A stretch of 64,000 nucleotides of DNA from the NCBI GenBank assembly GCA_031291095.1, contig JARLJR010000135.1, positions 62,001 to 126,000 of the forward strand, in the 5' to 3' direction. Positions within the stretch are counted from its first letter, which is position 1. Every line of letters begins with the position of its first letter. The DNA comes from Legionella sp. Lineage in GTDB: Bacteria; Pseudomonadota; Gammaproteobacteria; Legionellales; Legionellaceae. The notes below the pieces were generated by a model, which saw nothing but the letters and a program-made list of their open reading frames with translations, made no database searches and was not told the DNA's origin. Made by a program: the position numbers and the translations under genes. Shown in pieces: positions 9,412-17,662 of this stretch.

Positions 9412-9562
9412 ATGACATGTCGATATAATGTTAAATTGCCGACATATTATACGAATATGTTTATACCATCGACACATCCTACAAATGTGTCGATAAAATT
9501 GAAAAATATCGACACATTATCTTGACATGTATACCGCATCGACATATCCTTAAAACATGTCG
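9412..9562. promoter_or_regulatory. Phased inverted-repeat operator array upstream of fic
   Basis: Four inverted repeats of the form cgacayat-N7-atrtgtcg start at 9440, 9470, 9510 and 9540. The one at 9470-9492 is perfect (cgacacat, cctacaa, atgtgtcg). A half or compact site, gacatgtcga, lies at 9414-9423 next to a TATAAT at 9424-9429. Starts are 30, 40 and 30 bases apart, close to whole helical turns, so a dimeric repressor would bind all on one face. The last site overlaps the ATG at 9557, which argues for the start at 9587. A likely binder is the winged-helix tail of the Fic protein itself, but this is not shown. Confidence 0.7.
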
Positions 9563-9586
9563 ATAAAATGGGAAAATTTAAACATT

Positions 9587-10678
9587 ATGAAAATTGATGT
9601 AACTAAAGCATACAATGAATTGCCTGCACTACCTCCTAAACAGGATATAGAAACTAAAAAAATACTGAAAGTGTGCATTGAAGCACGTGCGTCTTTAGCA
9701 GAATTGAGAAAAGCGGCAGAAATGTTACCAAACCAAAGCGTTTTAATAAACTCTTTGCCTTTGTTAGAAGCTCAAGCAAGCTCAGAGATTGAAAATATAG
9801 TGACAACAACAGATAAGTTATTCCAATATGCTAATAGCAATTCCGAGACTAATATAGATCTAGCTACAAAAGAGGCTTTACGCTACAGAACTGCTTTGAG
9901 AGAAGGCTTTGAATCTATTAAATCTCGACCATTAAATACGGTCTTAGCAGAGAATTTATGTTCAACCTTGCATGGCGTTGAAATGACAGTAAGAAAGGTT
10001 CCAGGAACAACGCTCTCTAATCAAGCAACTGGAGAAATAATTTATACTCCTCCTGAAGGCGAGGCGCTTTTAAGGAAAAAGCTTCACAATTGGGAAGTAT
10101 TTTTACATGATCAGAATGATATTGACCCGTTAATAAAAATGGCTATAGGACATTATCAATTTGAAGCAATTCATCCATTTACAGATGGGAATGGTCGAAC
10201 AGGTAGAATTTTAAATATATTGTATTTAATCGAGAGGGAACTATTAACCATACCTGTTCTTTATTTGAGCCGTTATATCATCAAGCATAAGAGAGAATAT
10301 TACCAATATCTCTTAAATGTAACTTTAAAAGACGACTGGGAATCTTGGATTATTTACATGTTAAATGCCGTCGCAAACACATCCCAATGGACTTGCAATA
10401 AGATTAAAAACATTGTTGGTTTAATGGAAGAAACTGTGGATTATGTAAAAACTAAACAACCTAAAATATATTCAAGGGAATTAGTAGAACTCCTTTTTGT
10501 ACAACCTTACTGTAGAATTTCTAATGTAGTAGATGCAGGGATAGTAAAGAGACAAACTGCTGCCGAATACCTGCAGAAGTTAGTCAGTGAGGGGATTTTG
10601 AAAGAAATAGAAATTGGAAGAGAAAAAATATATATCAATACAAAATTTATGCAGATCTTATTTAAGGACACTGATTAA
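9587..10678 (+). CDS. Fic-domain protein (AMP-transferase type) with C-terminal winged helix
   Basis: 363 residues from the ATG at 9587 (MKIDVTKAYNELP); an ATG at 9557 sits inside an operator repeat and has no ribosome site. The catalytic motif HPFTDGNGRTGR is complete. Upstream, SSEIEN fits the class II inhibitory motif (S/T)xxxE(G/N), whose Glu blocks ATP binding, so the enzyme should be self-inhibited and need no separate antitoxin. The C-terminal 70 residues (ELVELLFVQPYCRISNVVDA onward) form a winged-helix domain common in this Fic subfamily. Expected reaction: transfer of AMP from ATP to a protein target in the cytosol, target unknown. AT-rich, lies in the ssrA island, regulated by the array upstream. 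Confidence 0.88.
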   Translation: MKIDVTKAYNELPALPPKQDIETKKILKVCIEARASLAELRKAAEMLPNQSVLINSLPLLEAQASSEIENIVTTTDKLFQYANSNSETNIDLATKEALRYRTALREGFESIKSRPLNTVLAENLCSTLHGVEMTVRKVPGTTLSNQATGEIIYTPPEGEALLRKKLHNWEVFLHDQNDIDPLIKMAIGHYQFEAIHPFTDGNGRTGRILNILYLIERELLTIPVLYLSRYIIKHKREYYQYLLNVTLKDDWESWIIYMLNAVANTSQWTCNKIKNIVGLMEETVDYVKTKQPKIYSRELVELLFVQPYCRISNVVDAGIVKRQTAAEYLQKLVSEGILKEIEIGREKIYINTKFMQILFKDTD

Positions 10679-10744
10679 AAAATAATACAGTGTGGCATTT
10701 ATAGTTAATAATGTTTTAAAGACTTAAATAAGCAGGTCAAAGAT

Positions 10745-11400
10745 ATGAGCACAACAGTATCAATTGAAAAAGTCATAAAAAAAATTCCAAGAGGAAGGAT
10801 TTTTTTGTGGACTCAATTTATAAGAAATATCCAATTAAGCTTGTACAACGTGTTTTATTGCGGTTAGCAAAAAGCAATGAAGTGGGTACTATATGTCGTG
10901 GTATATATTTTAGGCCTGAAGAGAGTCAATATTTGCCAGGTCGTCCAATTCCGCCAAGTTCAGATAAAATCATTGAAGCTATTTCTAAGAAAACAGGTGA
11001 GACAATAACAGTTCATCCTGCTGTAGCTTTGAATCAGCTTGGTCTTAGTACGCAAATTCCTGTTCACGCAATTTACTATACGACTGGTCGCTCACGTTAT
11101 ATCAAAATTAATGGTGAAAATAGAATTAAACTTGTGCATGTGAGTCCTAGAAAAATAGTCATGCCAAATACAGTAACATGTCATGTGGTTACTGCCTTGT
11201 GGTACGAAGGTAAGAAGTATTTAAAACCACGAATAATTAAGAAGCTGCATGATCGTCTAAAGGATAAATATTTCAATGAGGTTTTAATGCATCTTGATAA
11301 GATGCCAGCATGGATGCGGAAAGTGTTTATTCGTTACCAGAGTATGCAACCTGATGACCCTGAACTACAAGAAGACCCTGATGAATATTGGCAGGGCTAA
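10745..11400 (+). pseudogene. DUF6088/AbiEi-antitoxin-like protein, frameshifted at a T7 tract
   Basis: The natural start is the ATG at 10745 (MSTTVSIEKVIKKIPRGRIF), with AGG in caggtcaaag ahead of it. After 19 codons the frame fails in a run of seven T (10800-10806); eight T would join it to the frame VDSIYKKYPIKLVQRVLLRL that runs intact to 11400, about 218 residues in all. The family is a cytosolic AbiEi-type antitoxin/regulator with an N-terminal winged helix (ICRGIYFRPEE is characteristic) and normally sits beside an AbiEii nucleotidyltransferase toxin; none is intact here. A GTG at 10807 has GGAAGG eight bases upstream, so a 197-residue form could still be made. Decay, sequencing error or slippage are all possible. 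Confidence 0.72.
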
Positions 11401-11483
11401 GCTCCAAGACCGACCAGATATGGGGGTGAATTCCTATGATTATTAGAAATAAACGCTAATTTAATCAAGGAAATGATTAAAAT

Positions 11484-12005
11484 TTAATATTCATTTGCTG
11501 CCAACTTTTTTGATTTTAATAATGCCAATATTTTTTGTGAAGCAATTTGCCTTTCTCTTACACGCCCAGAACGAATAGCATCAATTAGTGCTAATAAGTC
11601 ATAAAATAGCGGATCTGGATGTTTTGCTACAGATTCAGGTACTGAAGAATATAAAGGCTTTAATGCGAGTCCACGCTCATTCCCTTCGCCATATGGCCAT
11701 ACAGGGATAGGATCAACTACCAGCAACTATCTGATCACTTAAGCATGGGGCAGCATAGCTAGTGGGAATACCACGAACTAGCTCGCCTAATTTAGCAGGA
11801 AAAACATACTTTAAACCATGAAGAAAAAACTCTTCACAAGCCTGGGTAATAGGCTGTGGTTTATTTGGCGGATGATAAGGTGTGATTAATCCTGCAGAAA
11901 CTAATCGTTTAAACGCAATCGTATTCAGTTTTATATATTTTTTGGACTCTTTTAATTTCTGCTAGACGTCTTTTTTCTTCTTTTTCCTTTTCTTCATTAT
12001 TATTC
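11484..12005 (-). pseudogene. Broken winged-helix-like regulator gene
   Basis: Three minus-strand pieces form one protein text. MNNNEEKEKEEKRRLAEIKR runs from the ATG at about 12005. KLNTIAFKRLVSAGLITPYH and onward to SDQIVAGS is in a second frame after a shift near 11933. The last 79 codons (VVDPIPVWPYGEG to AANEY) are in a third frame after a shift near 11722. The final part, with PLYSSVPESVAKHPDPLFYD and a helical end, resembles small regulators often encoded beside nucleotidyltransferase-type genes, but I cannot name the family with certainty. At least two frameshifts make it non-functional. It lies convergent with the DUF6088 gene and downstream of the integrase. Confidence 0.6.
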
Positions 12006-12031
12006 ATACAAAAATCCTTAATATTTGTTCA

Positions 12032-13215
12032 CTAAGACTTTTTAAGATCATCTATATAATCTGCCCACTTCTGCATCATGATTTTTCGCTCAGGTAAGTG
12101 GGCTGTACGATTATAAGCACGACCATTAGGATCACGAACAGCATGAGCAAGTTGATGTTCAATAATATCTGGACGAACACCAAGAACTTCATCAAGCAAT
12201 GTTCTCGCAGTTGCTCTAAAACCATGCCCAGTGGCTTCTTCTTTGCTAATTCCTAATCGACGTAGTGCACCTAGAATGGCGTTATCGCTCATGGGACGGA
12301 CATTGCTTCTAGCAGAAGGGAATACAAAAGTACTATTCCAGGTGAGAGGGTGAAGCTCTTTTAATATGGTTATAGCTTGAGTGGCTAACGGCACTATATG
12401 AGGAGTATCTGTTTTAGTAACAATATAGCCCCATTGTGCGGTATCAAAATCGATGTCTTCCCATTTTGCATGACGTAACTCGCCAGGACGCACAAAAACT
12501 AATGGCGCTAAGCGTAAAGCACAGCGAACAATCAATGATCCTTCGTAATCTTCAAATGTTCTTAATAACTCACCAAAACGTTTGGGATCAGTTTGCGCTG
12601 CAAAATGCTTTGTTTTTACTGGAGGGAGTGCTCCTTTTAAATCCTGGGATACATCTCTTTCAGCTCTGCCTGTTGCAATTGCGTATCGAAAAACTTGACC
12701 ACAATTACTCATGGCTCGGTGTGCCGTTTCCAATGCACCACGCTCTTCAATTCGACGAATTACTGACAACAATACTGGGGGTGTAACTTCTGTGATAGGT
12801 TTATTGCCAATCCAAGGAAAAATATCACGCACAAAGCGTTGCATGATCTTATCTGCATGGCTTTTAACCCAATTTGATGAGTATTTTACAAACCATTCTC
12901 TAGCGACTACTTCAAAGCTATTGGCTGAGCGTTCATTTGCCACTTGCTTCATGACCTTTTTATGTTCGCCTGGATCAATACCGTCAGCAAGCAACCTTCT
13001 GGCCTCGTCACGTTTTTCACGAGCTTTAGCAAGGGTACGTCATCATATACCCCCAAGGCCAGCAATTTCTCTTTACCACCAAAACGGTATTTCAACCGCC
13101 AATATTTATTACCTTGTGGTGTTACATCCATGAACAAGCCTTTCTCATCAGAGATTTTATAGGCTTTTGCTTCAGGCTTAGCATTACGGAACGTTATATC
13201 TTTCTTTTCAGCCAC
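12032..13215 (-). pseudogene. P4-type tyrosine integrase, frameshifted
   Basis: The N-terminal DUF4102 arm-binding domain (DITFRNAKPEAKAYKISDEKG) starts at a GTG at 13215 with AAGGAG 11 bases ahead. After YDDVPL, near 13036, one base is missing. The other frame then continues AKAREKRDEARRLLADGIDP through the core-binding domain to the catalytic domain, ending at 12032. Active-site residues are all present: Arg in RPGELRHAKW, HGFR, and the Tyr in GRAYNRT. One frameshift therefore separates an otherwise full enzyme of about 394 residues. It lies 166 bases from the 3' end of ssrA, pointing away from it, the usual layout for an element that integrates into tmRNA. Confidence 0.88.
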
Positions 13216-13216
13216 T

Positions 13217-13270
13217 TTGGGGGTATCTCCTTTTTGACTTTTCGATATACCCCAACAAATACCCCCAATA
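13217..13270. repeat. tacccccaa direct and inverted repeats at the integrase start
   Basis: ttgggggtat at 13217-13226, atacccc at 13248-13253 and atacccccaa at 13259-13268, with a further tagggggt at 13282-13289. They overlap the integrase ribosome site and match the pair at 9361-9383. Likely integrase arm-type sites that could also let the integrase control its own expression; inferred. Confidence 0.45.
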
Positions 13271-13380
13271 TGGTTTGGATGTAGGGGGTGCTTGTTGGAC
13301 AATAGTGGACGTATGATAGGCTTTAAGCCTAGTGTTTACAAGGGATTATGGATGTTATTGGAGTGTCTTGGATGGTTAAT

Positions 13381-13774
13381 TGGTGGAGGCGGCGGGAATC
13401 GAACCCGCGTCCGCAAGCCCTCTGCCTTCAGCTCTACATGCGTAGCCTTGTCTTTTAATTTAACTGTGCATTCTCCGACGGGCAGGATTCTACACAGCGA
13501 TTCCCTGAGTTTCGTAATCTTAATCCGGGAGAGACTAAGACACTAGCTTATCTTCTATGACCGTTGATTCGATACCAATAAGCGAGCTCGGTCAACGGGA
13601 TACCGGGTTTATAGGCCAGTACACAGTGGAACTATAACGGCTTATTAGGCAGCCATAGCACCAGCAAAGTTTTCATCGTTTGCATTTATATTTATTTGAG
13701 CCTGATTTACGAGAGATCTCATTCTCGGCATGCACCTCTGGTTTTGCAACCCACGTCGAAGCCAGGTCGCCCCC
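13381..13774 (-). ncRNA. ssrA: Transfer-messenger RNA (tmRNA, ssrA)
   Basis: On the minus strand the RNA begins GGGGGCGACCTGGCTTCGACG, the standard tmRNA 5' end. It ends in a TpsiC arm (GGGTTCGATTCCCGCC) and CCTCCACCA, so the acceptor stem closes and CCA is encoded. The tag frame at 13645-13683 reads GCA AAC GAT GAA AAC TTT GCT GGT GCT ATG GCT GCC TAA: ANDENFAGAMAA then stop. tmRNA is charged with alanine, enters stalled ribosomes with SmpB and tags the nascent chain for proteolysis. Its smpB partner is at 46274. The 3' end is the apparent integration site of the neighbouring element. About 394 bases, a normal size. Confidence 0.97.
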
Positions 13775-13789
13775 AATTTGTACACTTTA

Positions 13790-13795
13790 AGTATA
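13790..13795 (-). promoter_or_regulatory. Possible -10 box of the ssrA promoter
   Basis: Minus-strand TATACT about 15 bases ahead of the mature tmRNA 5' end, within a very AT-rich stretch. This would give a short precursor leader trimmed by RNase P. No convincing -35 box was found. Confidence 0.4.
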
Positions 13796-13865
13796 ACATA
13801 AAATATAAAAAAATTGGCATGATCTTTAAAACTAGGATGAAAAATTATCTCGCTCTAGTGACGGA

Positions 13866-13894
13866 GCAACCCAGAGCACGGAACTCTGGGTTGC
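13866..13894 (-). terminator. Hairpin downstream of oligopeptidase A
   Basis: Perfect 11-bp stem gcaacccagag / ctctgggttgc with a 7-base loop, 35 bases after the stop of the oligopeptidase gene. There is no clear T run, so termination efficiency is uncertain. Confidence 0.5.
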
Positions 13895-13928
13895 TTCACT
13901 TCCTTCGCAGCAATTGACGGCTGTGAAT

Positions 13929-15947
13929 TTATTCCTGAATGCCCTTGTGGCGTAGTAAGGCATCCACAGTCGCTGGGCGTCTGCGGAAGTCTTGGAAGGC
14001 TTCTGCTGCTTTTTTGGAACCCCCTACTTCCAAAATAGCATGTAGGAAATCATGACCTGTTTGTGGATTTAGCACCCCTTCCTCTTCGAAACGGGAGAAC
14101 GCATCACTGGATAATACTTCTGCCCAGATGTAGCTGTAATAACCCGCGGCATAGCCGCCGCCAAAAATATGGCTGAAACTATGTTGGAAGCGGCCGTAGG
14201 GAACTACGGGTACAATGCAGGCTTTAGAGCGTACATCTGCTAAGACATCACTGACGAAGGACGCTTTATTGGGCTGATATTCCTGGTGGATACGAAAATC
14301 AAATAGACTAAACTCCATTTGTCGTAACGTCGCCATCGCCGATTGGAAGTTCTTGGCGGCAATTAGGCGCTTATAAAGTGCCTCAGGTAACGGTTCTTGA
14401 GTATCTACATGGCCAGTGAGTATATCCAAAGCACTCTTTTCCCAGCACCAGTTTTCAAAAAATTGGCTGGGCAATTCCACAGCATCCCACTCCACCCCAT
14501 TAATGCCCGAAGCGCCAAGATAATCTACTTGCGTTAACATATGATGCAAACAGTGGCCAAATTCATGGAATAAGGTCTCTACTTCATCATGGGATAACAT
14601 TGCCGGTTTATTCGCTGATGCTTTTGCGAAATTACAGGTTAAGGTGGCAATGGGTAATTGGATGCTGCCATCTTCTAATTTTCTTCGGCTTTGTAAGGAA
14701 TCCATCCAGGCGCCGCTATGTTTATTGGGCCTTGCAAATAGATCGGTATACACATAACCACGCACTTGTCCATGGTCATCAACGACACAATAGCATTGTA
14801 CGTCTTTATGCCATACGTCAACTCCTTTAATTTCCTGAACCGTCATCCCATAAAGAATTTTCAGTAAATCAAATAGACCTTGCATCACTTTAGGCTGGGG
14901 GAAATAAGGACGTAACTCTTCTTGGGATAAGGTAAATAAATCCTGTCTTCTTTTTTCCGATAGATAACTTATATCCCAAGGCTGTAGGGGCCCAAAATCC
15001 CATTTGCTTGCTGCGAAGTCTTTGAGTGCAGCAAGATCCCCTTCTGCCTGATGATGTGCGCGTTGGACCAAGTCATTCATAAAATCCATGACTTGCCCTG
15101 TGGAATCAGCCATTTTGGTGGCTAATGATAATTCCGCATAATTATTAAATCCTAAAAGCTTCGCTTGCTCATGGCGTAAAGCGAGGATTTCATTCATGTT
15201 GGCCGTATTATCAAAAGTACCCGCATTGGGTCCTTGATCCGACGCTCTGGTTACGTAAGCCTGATATATTTCTTCACGTAAAGCACGGTCTTCAGCATGG
15301 GTAATAATGGCTTGATAGCTAGGAGCTTCTAAAGTGAAGATATAACCATCAAGGCCTTTTTCTTCAGCTAATTCTCTAGCGGTATTTAATGCATGCTCCG
15401 GAATTCCCACGAGACGTTGTGGATCGGTAATATGTATCGTAAAGGCTTGAGAGGCATCTAAAATATTATGTTCAAATTGGTTGGATAACTCATCCAAACG
15501 CGTTTGAATTTCTTCAAAGCGCTTCTTATGTTGTGGCTCGAGAGCAACCCCTGACAACTCGAAACCAAGTAAGCTGTCTGCGATTAATTTTTTCTGGGTG
15601 GAATTTAAAACATGCGTATCAATCGATTTAATTGCCATATACAAATCATGATTCTGCCCCATCGCCGCTTCATATGCGGAAAGCAAAGGCAAGCATTCAT
15701 CGTAGCAATCGCGTAATACCGGGGAATCCATCACTGAATGCAGATGAGAGAATGGTGACCAAAAACGCTCCAGCTCGTCATCCATATCCTCTAGGGGATA
15801 CATTAGGTTATCCCAGGTATAGTAATGGTTGTTTTTGATGAGCAGATCCACTTGTTCTAAATGGTTCTTTAACATCCCATCCAGATGAGTCTTAAATCGG
15901 TCTGTATCAATGTGGCTAAATTGTGGTAATCCAACTGGCGCTGACAT
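13929..15947 (-). CDS. prlC: Oligopeptidase A (M3 metallopeptidase)
   Basis: 672 residues, close to the 680 of E. coli OpdA/PrlC. It is mostly helical, with the zinc site in ETLFHEFGHCLHHM (HEFGH, catalytic Glu) and the third ligand Glu in the following GVEWDAVELPSQFFENW helix. The closed M3 fold degrades short peptides, including cleaved signal peptides, in the cytosol. ATG at 15947 (MSAPVGLPQFSHID). It stands alone between ssrA and a membrane-protein gene; transcription is toward ssrA. Confidence 0.95.
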   Translation of the reverse strand: MSAPVGLPQFSHIDTDRFKTHLDGMLKNHLEQVDLLIKNNHYYTWDNLMYPLEDMDDELERFWSPFSHLHSVMDSPVLRDCYDECLPLLSAYEAAMGQNHDLYMAIKSIDTHVLNSTQKKLIADSLLGFELSGVALEPQHKKRFEEIQTRLDELSNQFEHNILDASQAFTIHITDPQRLVGIPEHALNTARELAEEKGLDGYIFTLEAPSYQAIITHAEDRALREEIYQAYVTRASDQGPNAGTFDNTANMNEILALRHEQAKLLGFNNYAELSLATKMADSTGQVMDFMNDLVQRAHHQAEGDLAALKDFAASKWDFGPLQPWDISYLSEKRRQDLFTLSQEELRPYFPQPKVMQGLFDLLKILYGMTVQEIKGVDVWHKDVQCYCVVDDHGQVRGYVYTDLFARPNKHSGAWMDSLQSRRKLEDGSIQLPIATLTCNFAKASANKPAMLSHDEVETLFHEFGHCLHHMLTQVDYLGASGINGVEWDAVELPSQFFENWCWEKSALDILTGHVDTQEPLPEALYKRLIAAKNFQSAMATLRQMEFSLFDFRIHQEYQPNKASFVSDVLADVRSKACIVPVVPYGRFQHSFSHIFGGGYAAGYYSYIWAEVLSSDAFSRFEEEGVLNPQTGHDFLHAILEVGGSKKAAEAFQDFRRRPATVDALLRHKGIQE

Positions 15948-16005
15948 GCTTTACCTTTAAAATTAATGTAAGTAACAAAAGCATAGCATTCAATTGATAA
16001 AGGCT

Positions 16006-17319
16006 CTAGACCTTAGAATGGTAATCATCAAGAGTGTTCTCTTCATCAACTACTAGCGAATCAGACGGTTCCTCTTTCTTAGCGAAAAATCCCAGTTTCG
16101 CTATGCCACCGGTAGGCACTTCAATGATGTCCCTAGGTCTACACTGGTTAAGAACTGGAACTAAGGCAAAGTTGATTAAACAAATTACCACGAGGCAAAT
16201 TGCCCCTGCTAAAGCAATAGCAGGATTTGCTGCAAATAATGGAGCACCACAACCCATGGCCAAGAAAATAGCAGTAGTGGCGGCCACATGAGAGCTAAAA
16301 CGCAATAACTCGAAATTTATTTGCTGATCTAAAACCCGTAACTGCTGTTTTATTTCTTCTCTTTCTACTTCATTTTCAGCCCTATCCAACATTTTTTGAT
16401 ATTGGCTGCGCATCTCATACACTCGATTGAGCTCAATGTAAGCACGTATAGCAGCTAAAGCCACATCATAGCCAAAAAAAGCAATGGACAAGTACGCCGC
16501 GACTGGAGCAAAAGCCCCTGTTAAAAGGTAGCCATTAACATAGCCTAAACCAACCCAGGCAATGTCGTTACCTAACTCAAACCAACGCCGCAATAATTGA
16601 CCTTGGAGGCGAACTTTCCAGCCTAAATCTCTTTCTGGTTGTTCCATCCAAGATCCAGGCAGTAGGTGTTTCATCAATAAGCCTAGATTAACAGCTAAAC
16701 GTGGTGCATAAAAAAGGAAGGCTAAATGAGGTAAGAATGGGTCCGTGCAGCGCCCAAAATCCCTCATAATATGGCGATACCAATCCGCACTACAATCTAA
16801 TGCCGCAATTAAATCTAGAGCGCGTTTAGAGCGAACTAACAATAATCGGTATAAGTTAATATTAAGGGTTCGCTGCCGCACTTCCTGTGAAAAAGACAAG
16901 CCTACTTCAATTTTCTTGTTCTCATCACTTAAATGTTTAGGGAGGGGATGCTTAAGCTCGATTAATATCTCACGATAAAGCTGTTTTTGGGTACGCAAAC
17001 GCTCTACTTCCCGCGGAACTATGAGATACTTTTGATAAACCTGTTCTAATAATTCTGCTAAAAAAATAGCCGAGATTATCTGTTCGGCGAGCTGTTGTTC
17101 GGAAATCAGTTTTTTGTCTAAATTAGTCCGAATCTGCTGTCCAAGCAGACTGTACTCCATATTTAAAATAAGATGAGAGGGAATAATTGCGCGATAAAAA
17201 TCGACTCCAAGTAACTGAATCGACTCAGAGAAGGTCCAATTCTCAGGATTGGGATCGTCAATCCCAAGCGAGTAATTAGCAAACAGTGTATTTTGTAATC
17301 GTCTAATAACTGGATTCAT
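16006..17319 (-). CDS. Membrane protein of unknown function, paralogue of the 56-kb gene
   Basis: 437 residues. The helical N-terminal half has charged coiled-coil-like stretches (about 60-160). It is followed by hydrophobic segments at about 240-260, 265-285, 345-365 and 370-395, with a charged linker between the pairs. Residues about 195-265 share a pattern with the 618-residue protein at 56044-57900: DPF/Y, LLLKH or LLMKH, WM, GW, R-F-L-ND and LTG occur in the same order and spacing. I infer one Legionella-type membrane family with no known function. The weak ribosome site before the ATG at 17319 leaves the exact start uncertain. Confidence 0.72.
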   Translation of the reverse strand: MNPVIRRLQNTLFANYSLGIDDPNPENWTFSESIQLLGVDFYRAIIPSHLILNMEYSLLGQQIRTNLDKKLISEQQLAEQIISAIFLAELLEQVYQKYLIVPREVERLRTQKQLYREILIELKHPLPKHLSDENKKIEVGLSFSQEVRQRTLNINLYRLLLVRSKRALDLIAALDCSADWYRHIMRDFGRCTDPFLPHLAFLFYAPRLAVNLGLLMKHLLPGSWMEQPERDLGWKVRLQGQLLRRWFELGNDIAWVGLGYVNGYLLTGAFAPVAAYLSIAFFGYDVALAAIRAYIELNRVYEMRSQYQKMLDRAENEVEREEIKQQLRVLDQQINFELLRFSSHVAATTAIFLAMGCGAPLFAANPAIALAGAICLVVICLINFALVPVLNQCRPRDIIEVPTGGIAKLGFFAKKEEPSDSLVVDEENTLDDYHSKV

Positions 17320-17662
17320 GATGTCCGAAAATCACTTAATGGATATCAAATAACTACATAATTATGTGCATAAAAACAAACTGCAAGATAAAAATGTGTC
17401 CTGATTGTACCAAAAATTACACAATAAGTAAAATTAACATGTTTATAAATCCGCTCCCCTGCCTCTAAAATTGTCATCTGTACTTACATTTAACAGTTAT
17501 ATCCTAAATCCCGGTACTACTTCAACTATTCTTTTAAAGTATTATTCTCCAGGAAACTGGGCAAAACCCATAAAAGAATGATTAAAAATGAGCTTGTTTT
17601 CTTGCTGATTCATGTCTTCTGAGCGACAATAGCGCACCAAACCCAGCGCATTAAGAGAGCAC
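17320..17662. other. Divergent intergenic region upstream of tkt
   Basis: 343 AT-rich bases that must hold the promoters of the glycolytic operon (plus) and the membrane-protein gene (minus). AAGAGAG at 17650-17656 is a plausible ribosome site for tkt. No confident promoter hexamers or conserved operator were seen. Confidence 0.4.

Noticed and set aside
9557-9586. Upstream ATG extending the Fic protein by ten residues
   Set aside because: Lies inside the last operator repeat and lacks a ribosome site; the family fits the start at 9587.
12436-13162. Plus-strand frames across the integrase
   Set aside because: Antisense shadows of the frameshifted integrase, which has clear catalytic motifs on the minus strand.
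13292-13917. Short plus-strand frames across ssrA
   Set aside because: They run through the tmRNA gene; the motif-like RVRKPSA text is an artefact of reading structured RNA as protein.
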